Source of the DNA: Bathynomus jamesi
Taxonomy: Eukaryota; Arthropoda; Malacostraca; Isopoda; Cirolanidae
Direction: 5' to 3'
Assembly (NCBI GenBank): GCA_023014485.1
Contig: JAJOZX010001002.1
Span: 60,001-124,000, forward strand
DNA length: 64,000 bases
Translations under genes and position numbers: made by a program
The notes under the pieces: model-generated
What the model saw: the letters and a program-made list of their open reading frames with translations, nothing else
Told to the model about the DNA's origin: nothing
Databases searched by the model: none
Part shown: one piece after another, positions 10,385 to 21,348 of the stretch
Layout: the number at the start of each line of letters is the position of its first letter
How positions within the stretch are numbered: position 1 is the stretch's first letter

Positions 10385-10980
10385 TGTTTCAGGAGGAAAG
10401 GTCAATACTTCGGGAGGTGATAGTATCGGTCATTGTGAGGAAAAAAGTTCATATGAGCATGTGTCTAATTCTGAATGGTTACGGAGATAGAGCTGTTTGA
10501 ATCTACATATACAAAAGCATTGTTAATGGTAATCAAGAAAGAGAAACCAATTACTGTTTCTAACATTTAATGTTTGAACATTGGCATTTTGAATGGTATC
10601 AGATACAGAAATGACAAATTTGTTACAGTTTACAATACGTCTTCGAAAATCCCATCGTGAGTTGATCTTGACGTTCCTTTATGTGGGCAGCAGCATCCAA
10701 AATGCACGCGAGCAATTCGTCTCGTGTATCCACCTTTCTTTTGTAAACTTGACTTTTCATCCACCCCCACAAACAATAATCTAACGGAGAGAGGTCTGGA
10801 GACCTTGGTGGCCATTGAATGGGACCACCGCGGGGGAGGAAGAGCTGCGCGCGCATCAGATTCAAACAACTCTATCTCCGTAACCATTCAGAATTAGACA
10901 CATGTTCATATGAACTTTTTTTCTCACAATGACCGATACTATCACCTCCCGAAGTATTGACCTTTCCTCCTGAAACACCT
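10383..10980 (-). mobile_element. Mariner deletion derivative, family M-A
   Basis: About 600 bp with inverted termini of about 110-120 bp (GGTGTTTCAGGAGGAAAGG at left, its complement at right). They match the termini of the complete element at 34598-36181. The retained interior is a minus-strand fragment of the transposase around the [17 protein letters not shown] motif, fused to the 3' end; the rest is deleted. It sits in a (TA)n array, consistent with TA-targeted insertion. Confidence 0.85.
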
Positions 10981-11002
10981 CTCTCTCTATATATATATAT
11001 AT

Positions 11003-11290
11003 GCAAAGAACGACGCTTGTATAGAAGAACGTTCCGCACAAGATGAGAAAGAACGAACAAATGAAAAATGAGGTAACCACCCGGGAATCGAACCCGGGAT
11101 CTTCCGATTGCCGGTCAGATATGCTAACCACTACACCATGGGCCTCGATTAATCAGAAGTCGTAATTCTCCTACATACGAGCAGAAACCAATGCCCTGAG
11201 GGGGCACCTCCCGCATGTCGCACATATATACATTTTAACTGCAAACAACACACAGTATAATTAATGTAAAGAACGACGCTTGTATAGAAG
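11003..11290 (-). repeat. SINE S2, inverted copy of a head-to-head pair
   Basis: The tRNA-like head on the minus strand contains GGTGTAGTGGTTAGCAT and the B-box-like GGGTTCGATTCCCGGG. It ends with the S2 tail AAGAACGACGCTTGTATAG-like sequence at about 11005-11035. The copy mirrors 11291-11565. Confidence 0.75.
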
Positions 11291-11561
11291 AACGTATATA
11301 TGTATATAGTGCGACATGCGGGAGGTGCCCCCTCAGGGCATTGGTTTCTGCTCGTATGTAGGAGAATTACGACTTCTGATTAATCGAGGCCCATGGTGGA
11401 GTGGTTAGCATATCTGACCGGCAATCGGAAGATCCCGGGTTCGATTCCCGGGTGGTTACCTCATTTTTCATTTGTTCGTTCTTTCTCCTCATCTTGTGCG
11501 AGACGTTCTTCTATACAAGCGTCGTTCTTTACATTAATTATACTGTGTGTTCTTTGCAGTT

Positions 11562-11565
<4 letters not shown>
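11291..11565 (+). repeat. SINE S2, direct copy of the pair
   Basis: It runs from GCGACATGCGGGAGGTGCCC through the tRNA-like head (about 11383-11465, anticodon-loop equivalent CCGGCAA) to the tail with CAAGCGTCGTTCTTTAC. Acceptor-stem pairing is poor, so this is a SINE and not a tRNA gene. Confidence 0.75.
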
Positions 11566-11604
<39 letters not shown>

Positions 11605-11612
11605 TATATATA
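11565..11612. repeat. (TA)n microsatellite
   Basis: TA array with one slip, joining SINE S2 to repeat S3. Confidence 0.93.
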
Positions 11613-11895
11613 ATCCCCGCAAGGGGGTTCTAAGCTCGTGCTCTTGAGTGCTCTTTGTGCTCGTTTGTACGTGCTTGTTCCTGGAGGTTTCACGTGCGCC
11701 CTCCCGGCCCTAGCACCCAAGGATGATGGGGCTCGACCCTGCAGTCCTTGTCATCCTTGGTCTTTTTCCACTTCGACTGTCCCCTCCACCCTTTCTTTTC
11801 CTCTGTCTTTCCTCTCACTTTTTCTTTGTTTTTCCGCCGAGATATGCCCTTTTAAATAGAGGCGAATCGGTTCTTCCCGAACTTAAAAAAAAAAA
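11613..11895 (+). repeat. Retroelement tail S3, copy 1
   Basis: About 280 bp starting GCAAGGGGGTTCTAAGCTCG and ending AATCGGTTCTTCCCGAACTT, followed by an A tract and TA repeats. A nearly identical copy is at 28430-28705, with the same (TA)n on the left and A tract on the right. The A-tailed 3' end and fixed length suggest a SINE or the 3' end of a LINE. No tRNA-like boxes are evident. Confidence 0.65.
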
Positions 11896-12434
11896 AGAAT
11901 ATATATATATAATATATGAAGCAGAAAGTTATCCTGATTGTGAGAAGTAAATGTAAACTACATAAACATTCATTTTTATTTAATTAATAATGAACGTAAG
12001 GCCTGTTCGTTTTGCGTGTAACTTTCTTCTCTGAGGAACGGTTTGATGATTCTTCATTCGTTCAAAACGGAATTCGTTTCTTAAACTTAGTTTTGCCTCT
12101 TTTGATGCAGTTTTGAATAGCCTCGTTCTTTTTTTCGTGTGTGTATATATATATATGTATAATATAATGAAATAATACAAATTAAAATAATGTTTTCTCT
12201 CTGAGTGTTTTTTGATAAATAAATTTTTATTTGTTTTCTGCTCGAAAGAGGAGTGAGAAACTCCTTTTTCCTGTTCCGTTTTGTGTCCCAGTATTGGATA
12301 TTTTTGGGGTGAAAAAGAAATTGGGGACTTATTTATTTGTTTATCTATCAAAGTTTGAGTCGTGTTTTCCTTCCATTTGGTTTCCTTTGTTCCAGCCATT
12401 TATATATATATATATATATATATATACATACATA
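11896..12434. other. Unassigned sequence with a short (TA)n array
   Basis: No recognisable element. A 139-codon minus-strand frame at 11980-12399 is lysine/threonine-rich without motifs and spans a microsatellite. A short TA array lies at 12402-12426. Confidence 0.45.
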
Positions 12435-12727
12435 CAGGCCTGGATTAACCATTAAGCAAAATAAGCACGTGCTTAGGGCACCGAAGGAAGGGGGCACCAC
12501 AGAGTTTTAATAAATAAAATTAATAAATAAAATTAAAAAAACAGGTTATATTTAATATAGTTGTGGGGTCTGGCCTGGGGGATGGCCTTTAAGAAAACTG
12601 AATTTTTAATCTACTATTTCACATTCAGCACTTATTGAGTCAATGTCTTGTCAGTTAGACAATGGAAGGGTTGAGGGGGAACCATTGTTGGGCTGTGCTT
12701 AGGGCATCAGTTGGCCTTAATCCGGCC

Positions 12728-12730
<3 letters not shown>
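12435..12730. mobile_element. hAT-type MITE
   Basis: The left end CAGGCCTGGATTAA and right end TTAATCCGGCCCTG are inverted. The flanks CATACATA and TATATATA are consistent with a decayed 8-bp duplication. Subterminal GTGCTTAGGGCA occurs on both sides. It is about 296 bp with no coding capacity. Confidence 0.7.

Positions 12731-12796
<66 letters not shown>
12731..12796. repeat. (TA)n microsatellite
   Basis: About 33 TA units. Confidence 0.97.
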
Positions 12797-12800
<4 letters not shown>

Positions 12801-12964
12801 ACACACAGACAGTGCATGGAACAAGGAACTCTTCTGGGATAATTAAATCCACTATAGTCCGAATAAGTAATGGTAAATGACAAATACCATTACTTATTCG
12901 GACTATAGTGGATTTAATTATCCCAGAAGAGTTCCTTGTTCCATGCACTGTCTGTGTGTATCAT
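12796..12964. repeat. Near-perfect palindrome between (TA)n arrays
   Basis: Arms of about 79 bp (TGATACACACAGACAGTGCA at the outside) are inverted around a loop near 12873-12887. The right arm runs to the matching TGTCTGTGTGTATCA. I could not assign the arm to a known element. It resembles in layout the Penelope-derived palindromes at 25690 and 28785. Confidence 0.9.
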
Positions 12965-12996
12965 TAAAAACTCAGGGGACCATTCTGAGTTCATTC

Positions 12997-12998
<2 letters not shown>

Positions 12999-13050
<52 letters not shown>
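12999..13050. repeat. (TA)n microsatellite
   Basis: About 26 TA units, followed directly by a 29-bp S2 tail fragment (13052-13080). Confidence 0.95.
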
Positions 13051-13051
<1 letters not shown>

Positions 13052-13053
<2 letters not shown>

Positions 13054-13080
13054 GTAAAGAACGACGCTTGTATAGAAGAG
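13052..13080 (-). repeat. SINE S2 tail fragment
   Basis: Contains AAAGAACGACGCTTGTATAG, the S2 3' tail in inverted orientation, fused directly to the CACTR-family fragment that follows. Confidence 0.7.
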
Positions 13081-13751
13081 TGAAAGAAATTTACTGGCTA
13101 CTGGAACTTCATATTCCTGGCACAGGAGCAGAGAACAAGAATTTGTTCAATTCTTCTCTGTGGATGGTTCTCTAGTATTCTGTACTGACATACCTAGTCT
13201 TATGAATACTGTGGGCACAGACTGTGATCCAAAAGAGTGGAGATTGTTCATTGACAGTTCAATGTCAAGTCTAAAAGCTGCTTTGCCGCATCAACTGGCA
13301 TCCATCCCCATTGGCCACTCTGTCCACATGAAAGAAAATTATGACAGCATGAAATTCTTTTTAGATAAAATAAAATATATTGATCATAACTGGATCATTT
13401 GTGGAGATTTGAAGGTGATATCCATACTTTTTGGCCAACAATCTGGATATACGAAGATGCTTTGCTTCATATGTGAGTGTGACAGCAGAGCATAGGTTGA
13501 TCATTGGAAAAAGAAGGATTGACCCCAAAGAACTAACTTAACACCAGGCAGCAAAAATGTTATCAACGAAATTCTTGTGACATCTGCAAAAGTGTTGCTA
13601 CCACCATTGCACATTAAAGTAGGGTCAATGAAGCAATTTGTAAAGGCTTTGGATAGAGATGGCAACTGTTTCAAATACATTTCTGACCAATTCTTTTCTC
13701 TAAGTGAAGAGAGAATAAAAGCCGGGGTGTTCGATGGCCCTCAAATATTCT
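13081..13751 (+). pseudogene. CACTR-ended transposon, protein core fragment (copy 4)
   Basis: It covers the middle of the family protein: FFSVDGSL, EWRLFIDSS (first candidate catalytic D), GHSVHMKENYDSM, ICGDLKVI (second candidate D), a cysteine pair near CFICECDSR, LLPPLHIKVGSMKQFVKALD and AGVFDGPQIF. A stop after DSR and a frame change split it (13160-13495, 13577 onward). The zinc-cluster N-terminus, the DEHGERFHQ block and both terminal repeats are absent. The left junction abuts an S2 fragment and the right junction a LINE tail. Confidence 0.8.
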
Positions 13752-13905
13752 TGTGCAGAATCCCTGACCAGCCATGCGTAACTGGCTACGAGGACAAGAG
13801 GATAGCGGAAACCAATTCCCTTCTCCACCAAATCCTGCAAATGAATCGGGATGCTGCGGAGGGGTCGATTGCAGGTCGATCCTAAACCGTCCTTCAGAGC
13901 CATCG
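13752..13905 (+). pseudogene. LINE tail related to LINE-A, fused to the CACTR fragment
   Basis: The frame continues from the transposon protein into IPDQPCVTGY, then AETNSLLHQ. This matches the LINE-A C-terminus IPDEPGVPGY, then QETNSLLH. It is a divergent family member and forms a chimeric frame of 102 codons (13577-13885) by chance fusion. Confidence 0.6.
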
Positions 13906-15815
13906 AAAAGTATCTATCTATTAAACATATATATATATTGTGTGTGTGTGTTCTAAATTTGGCTGTGATTGTGGACCGTTAAATGTTGGTTGGAAGGGTC
14001 ATAAAATTTCATTTACTGACTGTGTCGCTCAGTTCGAGAATCGAGTTGGATTTGTGGACGCCCGAACACGACCCCGTCCATCATGGGATGCGTGACGTCA
14101 ATATTAATTTGAATTCGTGCCTTTTCCCCTCGAATTGAATAAGGATTGAACTCCGCTTCAGATGCTGAAATATTTCCGCCATAGCTTCTATTTTTGGTTG
14201 CGAATGCAATTTTATTTTTCACACGTACTGAGAATTAGATTCAGTTCCTTTTTGACGAATGCTGAATATTTTACTGCTTTCAAAATGCTCATTTTGCTCC
14301 GATTTGTATCATACGACACATTGACAAACGCTTTTGCCTGTTTGTGATTGTGCATGGAGAAAAATCTTTAGTTAAAATTATTAAATATACCAAATGGTTA
14401 ATCCATCTATTCTGTAGTTAATTTAACTCTTCTTTGGGTGACCTAATTATTAAAGTTTATACCGGAACAATAAGCATGTCTAGTGCAACTATACTACTAT
14501 TGGATCAACCATATAATGTAGTTGGATTAACCCTTTGGCCGAATTTGCAAATAGTTATTTTAACTGTAGATTCTTTGGCGTATGTGTAAAACTACTACTA
14601 CTACTACTACTAATAATAATAATAGTAATAATAGTAATAATAATAATAGATGCAGGTGCTCTTAATTAATGATGCATGTTGAAACGTGTGTGTGTTCTTT
14701 TAATTTGTGTATAGCGTTCTCCTCCTCTCCACGTAATGGTTCCCAGTAAACAAATAAATTTTCCCCTTTCGCATTACTCGATGTTTTGGGACGACAAACA
14801 AGATCTTTAAACGCCCCCTCGGTATCATTTATTGCCTTTGGGGGGAGAAATTGAATGCAGGGAGACTCGTAAATGGTATTTTGCCTTCGTAATCAAATGA
14901 ATTACGAGATGGTACTTTACCAGAATCACCCGTAATCATATAATTCTTTTCTTTCAGAATACAAAATTGCTTCCATTAAAATTAATTTTCCAAAATTGAA
15001 TATACGGTTTCGGTATCCTATGACGTTTTTCCCAAGGATGAGGACAATTTTAGTAAAATATTTAGAAGAGGAGCTTCAGTGAAACGGCGTTAATCTGGAC
15101 CGCATTTGAAACGGATAATTTTCAAGCGAATTTCGTTTTAATGAGAAAATTTGGTTTTATCACCCAATAAAATTTATTCATCGTTTTCGTCCGTGTTCGA
15201 TGATTGGTTTGAAGGGGGTCTCGTTATTTTAGATGGTATCGTAAGAGGTGAAGCTATTTTATATATATACATACTGCTAACATATAGGTATATATTGCAT
15301 TACAGTATTTAATTTTCTTTGCCTTAACATGGATTTAAGAAAGTGGTTTTAGTGCAATAACTGCACTTAAGATTGAAATAGGAAAAATAGCAAAGTGAGA
15401 AACTAGGAGCTAATGGGACTCGAACTCGCGTCGCGTGCACGTTTCGATAACGCCATCCAGAACTTTTTAACCCTACGAGTTGATGTCTTCTATTAGAAGA
15501 AAATATATAAATATTTCGTTGATGCGAAACATTTATCTTGGTTTTGGCGTGTGAGCAACGGAATCTTTTCACTTGATGGTAGTGATTGGCTTCTCTTTCC
15601 CAACCTCGATGATTAATGGGGAATTCGGTACTGCGATGAAAGGGAAAGTGACGAAATAAATCAAATCTGGTTTCCTTCCAGCAAGTAAATTCCATTTTTT
15701 TTTCACCGACTAAAGGTGGAAGTGAATTGTCTTTTCACCTTTTTTCGTCGTCGTCGTTGTCGTCGTCATGAACTTTTAAGAAAATTATCTTGCATTTGGA
15801 ATGATGATATTCTAA
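13906..15815. other. Unassigned AT-rich sequence with an (ACT)n/(AAT)n microsatellite
   Basis: No element or gene recognised. The trinucleotide array at about 14588-14650 has ACT units passing into AAT/AGT units. A tRNA-like B-box (GAGTTCGAGTCCC on the minus strand) lies near 15415-15430, without a foldable tRNA around it. The minus-strand frame at 15324-15695 shows no recognisable motif. Confidence 0.45.
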
Positions 15816-15818
15816 TTA

Positions 15819-17460
15819 CACTGGTCAACAAAGATTTTTCATCAGAGTAAAATTTGTGGTGGCTGGATAGCATTTTTCACGCTGATTCCAAACCTGCATT
15901 CAGATTTTTTCTAGCACGTTTAGTTTTCAAGATGAAGGCATATATATAACTACACAGATTTAACCATTTTAAATAGGCAAAATACTAATATTTCAACATT
16001 TGATTGTGTTTATTTTATTGTGTTTTTTTTTAGTTTATTCATCTTATTTATTTCAATTATCTTAATTATACATCTTATGTATTTCAGGTGTGAGCTTTTA
16101 CGTCTAGCAGCATTGTGATTCAGGCAACAACACCGTGCTTTGTGTGTCAAAAGATCAGTCCAGTCCAAGAACTTGTCAAGTTGGTGTACATTTTTTTTGA
16201 ATTTATAGTTTGCTCAGGTCAGTCAACATGCCTCGACAATGTAAGAATGACCCCGACAAGTTCTGTTTCGTATGCGGCCAGTTGACAACTAAAACACAGC
16301 GACGAAGTATTACAACCGAAATTAAGAAAATATACAAGCTATACTTTGGTTGCCATCTAGGTGACCAAGATAAACCATGGGCGCCACATCAAATCTGTTC
16401 TGGCTGTTCAAATGGATTACGTGATTGGCTTAACAAAAAGAAAGCTTCAATGCCATTTGCCATACCCATGATATGGAGGGAGCCGAGAGATCATCATGAA
16501 GACTGTTATTTTTGTAGTGTGAACTTAATGGGGTTTCTGCCAAGAACAAACACCAAATTGTATATCCAAACTTGGATTCAGCACGTAGACCAGTAAAACA
16601 TGATGAAACATTGCCCATTCCAATTCCCCCAAGTGATAGGCTAGATTCTATCATAGATGACATGGAAAGTGATGAAGGTGCAACTGGCGTTTCCGGACCA
16701 TCTACAGAACCAGAGTACACTTTTGAAGGTAGACATTTAGAGCCTAAAAAGTTAACCCAAGGACAGTTGAATGATCTTGTTAGAGACTTATCGCTGTCTA
16801 AAGAGAAATCAGAGCTTCTCGCCTCAAGACTAAAGGAGAACAATTTACTTGAGAACAATGTTCGTATTAGTTACTACCGAAAGCGGAATTTTGAATTAAC
16901 ATCATTCTTTTCAGTAGACGGTCCTCTCTGTTATTGCCATGACATCAATGGACTATTTACAGCCATATCTCAGACGTATGTGGCATCTGAGTGGCGCCTC
17001 TTTATTGATTCGTCGCAGAGAAGCCTGAAAGCAGTTCTTTTGCATAATGGTAATATAATGCCATCCATCCCCATTGCCCATTCCGTCCATCTAAAAGAGA
17101 CATATGACAATATGGATATACTACTTAAGGCAACCAAATACGACAGTCATCAATGGAATGTTTGTGGAGATCTAAAAGTTATAGGAATGCTTATGGGTAT
17201 GCAGTCAGGATTCACAAAATTTTGTTGTTTCCTTTGCCTGTGGGACAGTCGCGCCACTATTGAACATTACACCAAAAGTGACTGGCCACTTAGGTATACA
17301 TATGTCCCAGGGATAAGCAATGTCCAGTCTGTCCCTTTAGTGGATCCCAAAAGATCATGAGAATATTTATTCAACAAAATACAGTTCCTAAATATTAATA
17401 TTTTCAAATTTCATAAAAAAAAAAACCTCGAATCCTTTCATACAACCTTTCTACATTGCT
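15819..17460 (+). mobile_element. CACTR-ended DNA transposon, copy 1, right end missing
   Basis: The left end CACTGGTCAACAAAG follows a TTA trinucleotide (15816-15818), the same trinucleotide that is duplicated around copy 2. The subterminal region (about 15880-15960) resembles that of copy 2. The coding region starts at 16228. The sequence breaks off after about 17355, and a mariner-type snapback begins at 17469, so the right terminus is lost. Confidence 0.8.
16228..17360 (+). pseudogene. CACTR-family transposase-like protein, copy 1 (zinc clusters plus DD core)
   Basis: Translation starts at an ATG at 16228 (MPRQCKNDPDKFCFVC). Three C-x2-C pairs are visible early: CFVC, CSGC and CYFC, the last preceded by HHED. 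They suggest a treble-clef-like DNA- or protein-binding region over residues 1-115. After a frameshift near 16575 the frame at 16572-17360 continues through an acidic linker, DLVRDLSLSKEKSELLASRL, FFSVDGPL, EWRLFIDSS, HSVHLKETYDNM, VCGDLKVIGMLMG and CCFLCLWDSR. It then ends prematurely. Comparison with copies 3 and 4 shows that the PPLHIK and DEHGERFHQ blocks should follow. The function is inferred: a DDE/D-type transposase. Confidence 0.75.
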
Positions 17461-17468
17461 CTAATATA

Positions 17469-17703
17469 CAGGGTGGCGCAAAAGTCGCGCACCATAGGAA
17501 TTTTTAGTGTTTACTATAATATGTTATTTTTAACTTTTAGGTAGGGGATGGCTGCCAAATTAACAGTAGACGAGATGGTGAGCTTTGTTTTAATGTATGG
17601 CATACCAGGTACTACAAATCGATTTGTAGTACCTGGTATTATTCCATATATTAAAACCAAGCTCACCCTCGTTTATTGTTAATTTCGCAGCCATCCCCTA
17701 CCG

Positions 17704-17772
<69 letters not shown>

Positions 17773-17827
17773 TGTATATTATAGTAAACTGAAAATTCCT
17801 ATGGTACTCGTCTTTTGCGCCACCCTA
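17469..17827. mobile_element. Mariner-type snapback MITE
   Basis: The ends are inverted: CAGGGTGGCGCAAAAGTCG at left, its variant at right (GCGCCACCCT). Inside, a second inversion centres on about 17625, where GGTACTACAAATCG meets CGATTTGTAGTACC. The left half carries ATGGCTGCCAAATTAAC, likely the first codons of a mariner-type transposase, and the right half carries the same sequence inverted. A (TA)n array (17708-17771) lies in the right arm. The element is a fold-back of one transposon end. Confidence 0.75.
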
Positions 17828-18907
17828 TATTGTAACTGATTATAAGAACACGCACATTACGAGCTTTTAAATTTTCACTGGAAAAATATAACGCTCAGAT
17901 TGAGAACTAGAACCTTCTATCCCCCAATATTTGCCTCGCTGCTCTTTAGGAAAAGGGAATTTTGTACTTTGATCACCTCATTATTTCAGACGGTTAAATA
18001 CTCCGCAAGATTCAACTGGAGATCAGAAAGGATCAGTAGGATATTCATAATGTTTAGTATCTTGGTCAACGAGCCTTGGATCTCATTTTCTTCAAGTTAC
18101 CGTAATTGCAACCAATAAAGTTTGCTGTTTAACCTTTCTAAAGTTGGCAAAAATATTTAATTTTCTGATTTTCTGATTTGGAGCAAGCGGACGAATGAAC
18201 TTTCTCTGTGTTGTCTCCTTTGTCTTTATCTTGGGAAATATTTGTAGGAGTTTTATGCTCTGGTCGACCGAGGCTAAAACGTGCTTGATTACTAGCCTTC
18301 TAAACGGCTTTCCATCATTTTGAACATCGCAGATTCGATAATGACTCATTGAATGATTAAAATAAATGGCAGTGAAGTGAAGTGAAGTTGGATGATACTC
18401 GTCCACACTTCCCATCCAAAGCGTTCACACACATTTTTCTCACCAACATCGTGGTGTGCGCGGGGCTTGGACCAATATTGCGTAGCAAATAAAAAGCTGA
18501 AAGAACATTTCCACTTGGTATATTTTCATGTTCAAAGTTGTTAAAAAGTGAGTCATTAAGTTTTTGGACATGAAAACATCCTTCACTAAAGTTCTCTTAA
18601 TGCCACTGAGAAATCTTCCCGTCTTTCGATTGCATAATATTTGATCCCTTGTCACTTGTAACGGTCAATAATTCTGCACTTGATTGTTCTACTAATATAT
18701 TTTTAGCAGTTTTCCCTTCTATAAATTGCTCATCCATATACTCTTAAATTATATTCCACGTCGTAAATCCCAATGAGAGAGATCATCTCTTTTTCTTTAA
18801 CCCAAAATATCGTCATTTGTAAAACTGAATTCTAATATTTTAATATTCCATTAAAGTAGGAATTTGTTTACTCTTTTATATCATGTATATTTATTTATTT
18901 ATTTATA
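17828..18907. other. Unassigned sequence
   Basis: No gene or element recognised on either strand; short frames lack motifs. Confidence 0.5.
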
Positions 18908-19480
18908 CAGGGTGTCCGAGAATTATCTGTACAATTTTTGGCTGTTATTAAAAGTCAACCATGAAGTGTAGAAATTCCAGTGTTGTCCCATTTTACAGAG
19001 AATCTCATTAAGTTTTTTCTGATACCAAGTTTTGACAAGTTTTTTAGAAATTCCAGTGTGTCCGAACATTATCTGTACAATTTCATCTTTTAATAAAATT
19101 CTTGATAACACACGTAAAATTCTTAAACAAGATTATTTAGAATCTGTATTTTCAAAAGTTTCTTTTATTAAAGTAACGTTGTTACAAACATTCGATATGT
19201 GCACCATTAGTGATTCGCAAAACATCCAATCGATACTCCAAATGTTGCCATGTACGCTGCAGCATATCCACATCAATTCGCTCAATAGCAGCTGTGATTC
19301 TTGCTTTTAAATCATCAATGTCTTTCACCCGCGTACATTTCTAAAAAACTTGTTAAAACGTGGTATCAGAAAAAACTTAATGAGATTCTCTCTAAAATGG
19401 GACAACACTGGAATTTCTACACTTCATGGTTGACCTTTAATAACAGCCAAAAATTGTACAGATAATTCTCGGACACCCGG
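18908..19480 (-). mobile_element. Mariner deletion derivative, family M-D
   Basis: Long inverted ends: CAGGGTGTCCGAGAATTATC at left, and its inverted variant ending GGACACCCGG at 19480, flanked by TA. The inverted region extends about 110 bp and includes GTAGAAATTCCAGTGTTGTC. On the minus strand the interior holds the transposase C-terminus, RIDVDMLQRTWQHLEYRL followed by a NGAHIE-type ending. The rest of the gene is deleted. Confidence 0.8.
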
Positions 19481-19483
19481 TAT

Positions 19484-19484
19484 G

Positions 19485-19515
<31 letters not shown>

Positions 19516-19524
19516 TATATATAT
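19484..19524. repeat. (TA)n microsatellite
   Basis: TA run with one slip between two transposon ends. Confidence 0.9.
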
Positions 19525-19949
19525 GAGGGGTCGCGCGTCTCACGGTACCAAAGCGCCACCACAGGCGAAAACGTGTTTTTGATGGATATCACTATTTTCA
19601 CCCTTCCTCTATCGCGTGGTTTGGGTTATAATGACCTTACGACACTAGAAGTATGGTTGAAAACCTTATGAAGCGAACTACTTTTTTCACCTCATTCTGT
19701 GCCAGAAATCGCACCCAAAGTTCGGCATAATAAGAAAATCAAAAAATAAAAAAAAATAAATATAAAATATGAAAATCTATTCCAAAAACTCATCAACATC
19801 TTCATTAGCATACTTAGAACTCTAATTTAGCCAAAAATGAACGTTCTAGCTCAATTAATAACAGAGATACTATTGCCAGAATATTGCTGAACTTGGAGGC
19901 GATTTGTGGCGAATTTTAATTTTGGCGCTTAGGTACCGTAAGACGCGGG

Positions 19950-19954
<5 letters not shown>
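19525..19954. mobile_element. Unclassified MITE with about 34-bp inverted ends
   Basis: The left end GGGTCGCGCGTCTCACGG with GTACCAAAGCGCCA matches the inverse of the right end, where the complement reads GGGTCCCGCGTCTTACGG with GTACCTAAGCGCCA. It is about 430 bp long with no coding capacity, flanked on both sides by TA repeats. The superfamily is unclear. Confidence 0.65.
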
Positions 19955-19980
<26 letters not shown>

Positions 19981-20672
19981 TGCATGTTTTTGCACTGGCT
20001 TTGTCCATGAAGGAGATTTTTTGCACTGACCTTTCCATGTTTTGCTCCGATTTGAATTATTGTTTTGGCATAAATTAAGAAAGTGTGTATTGTTATTATC
20101 GACTGTTTGGATTGGTATAAAACAGCCACTTGCCATTTTAGTCCGTGCGCGTTCCACGGCTTTTGATGTATGATTAGGTTACTTAGTATGACGCTACCCT
20201 GGACTTAGGACTTTATTCCAGCGTCAAGTACGAAAGTGTAACAACCTTTACGGTTGTTCTTCTCTGGGCAAATTTTTCGTTTCATAATCAATCTCTTTTC
20301 CAGTTTTACTGTTTTTATCAGGGTTGGCAAAAACCCAGCAAAAACCCAACTACCCAGCAAAAAACCAGTTGGGTTGGATACTGTTGCCTTTTATGTATAA
20401 AAACACACAAATGCAACAGTATCGTATCACTCTATAAACTGTTCGCTGTGTGTACCTTAGATCCGAGCGGAAAAAAAAAATTAAACGTATCATGGGCATA
20501 AACTATATAAAGAGTACACTCGGTAGGCCGAAGGTACTCTAAGAGTACATCAAGAGGTTTTCTTTAATTCCTGGAAGTGTACTTTTTGTATTTTTCAATC
20601 AGTTCCAGAGAACATCGCTTGCCAAGAAGAAAACAATTTCAGTTACCTTCTATCTACTATCGACCTACTATA
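19955..20672. other. Unassigned sequence with a short (TA)n array
   Basis: A TA array lies at 19954-19980. At about 20321-20385 a phrase CAGGGTTGGCAAAAACCC and inverted-looking copies suggest a decayed hAT-type end, but no partner is defined. Confidence 0.4.
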
Positions 20673-21348
20673 CAGGGTGTTTATAAAGTCCCTATCTATT
20701 TCAGTGAAAACGTAGCAAAAAGGGTAAAATTTAATAACAATATAATAGAAGGCATACATTTAATGAATACTTAAGCATATGATTCTACATGAGCACCATC
20801 AGTATCTCTACAGAGTTCGAATCTGTCAGCAGCATTGCGGAACATATTTTGGAACATGACGGGTTATTTTTGTAACTGCTGTTACGATACGAGCACGTAA
20901 ATCTTGTAGGTTTGATTTTATAAAGCCCCATGCAAAGAAATCAAGGACGTTAGGTCAGGAGATCGAGTCACCCAGGGCCTGTTCCCTCCACGTCCGATCC
21001 ACCGATTTGGAAATCATTCATTTAGGTACTCCCGAACAATGTTTGCGTAATGACAAGGTGCCCCATCTTGTTGAAAGACGACGGTGTTTAAAATGCCATC
21101 TGAATGAAGCTGGGACATTTACGTGCTCGTATCGTAACAGCAGTTACAAAAATAACCCCTGTCATGCTCCAAAATGTGTTCCGCAATGCTGCTGACAGAT
21201 TCGGACTCTGTAGAGATACTGATGGTGCTCATGTAGAATCATATGCTTAAGTATTCATTAAATGTATGCCTTCTATTATATTGTTATTGAATTTTACCCT
21301 TTTTGTTACGTTTTCACTGAAATAGATAGGGACTTTATAAACACCCTG
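20673..21348 (-). mobile_element. Mariner deletion derivative, family M-C, copy 2
   Basis: 676 bp flanked by TA on both sides (20671-20672, 21349-21350). The ends start CAGGGTGTTTATAAAGTCCC and are inverted over about 200 bp, including GAATACTTAAGCATATGATT and TACATGAGCACCATCAGTAT. The interior minus strand retains a transposase C-terminal fragment (RSPDLT-type region, then DGAHVE-type end). It is a close relative of 6068-6747. Confidence 0.85.

Noticed and set aside
11980..12399. 139-codon minus-strand frame as a possible host gene
   Set aside because: Low-complexity, Lys/Thr/Tyr-rich, spans a TA array and shows no recognisable motif.
15410..15490. B-box-like GAGTTCGAGTCCC on the minus strand suggesting a tRNA gene
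   Set aside because: The T stem does not pair properly and no A box or anticodon stem could be placed.
15324..15695. 123-codon minus-strand frame as a host exon
   Set aside because: No recognisable domain, no clear splice context and no similarity to anything I could identify.
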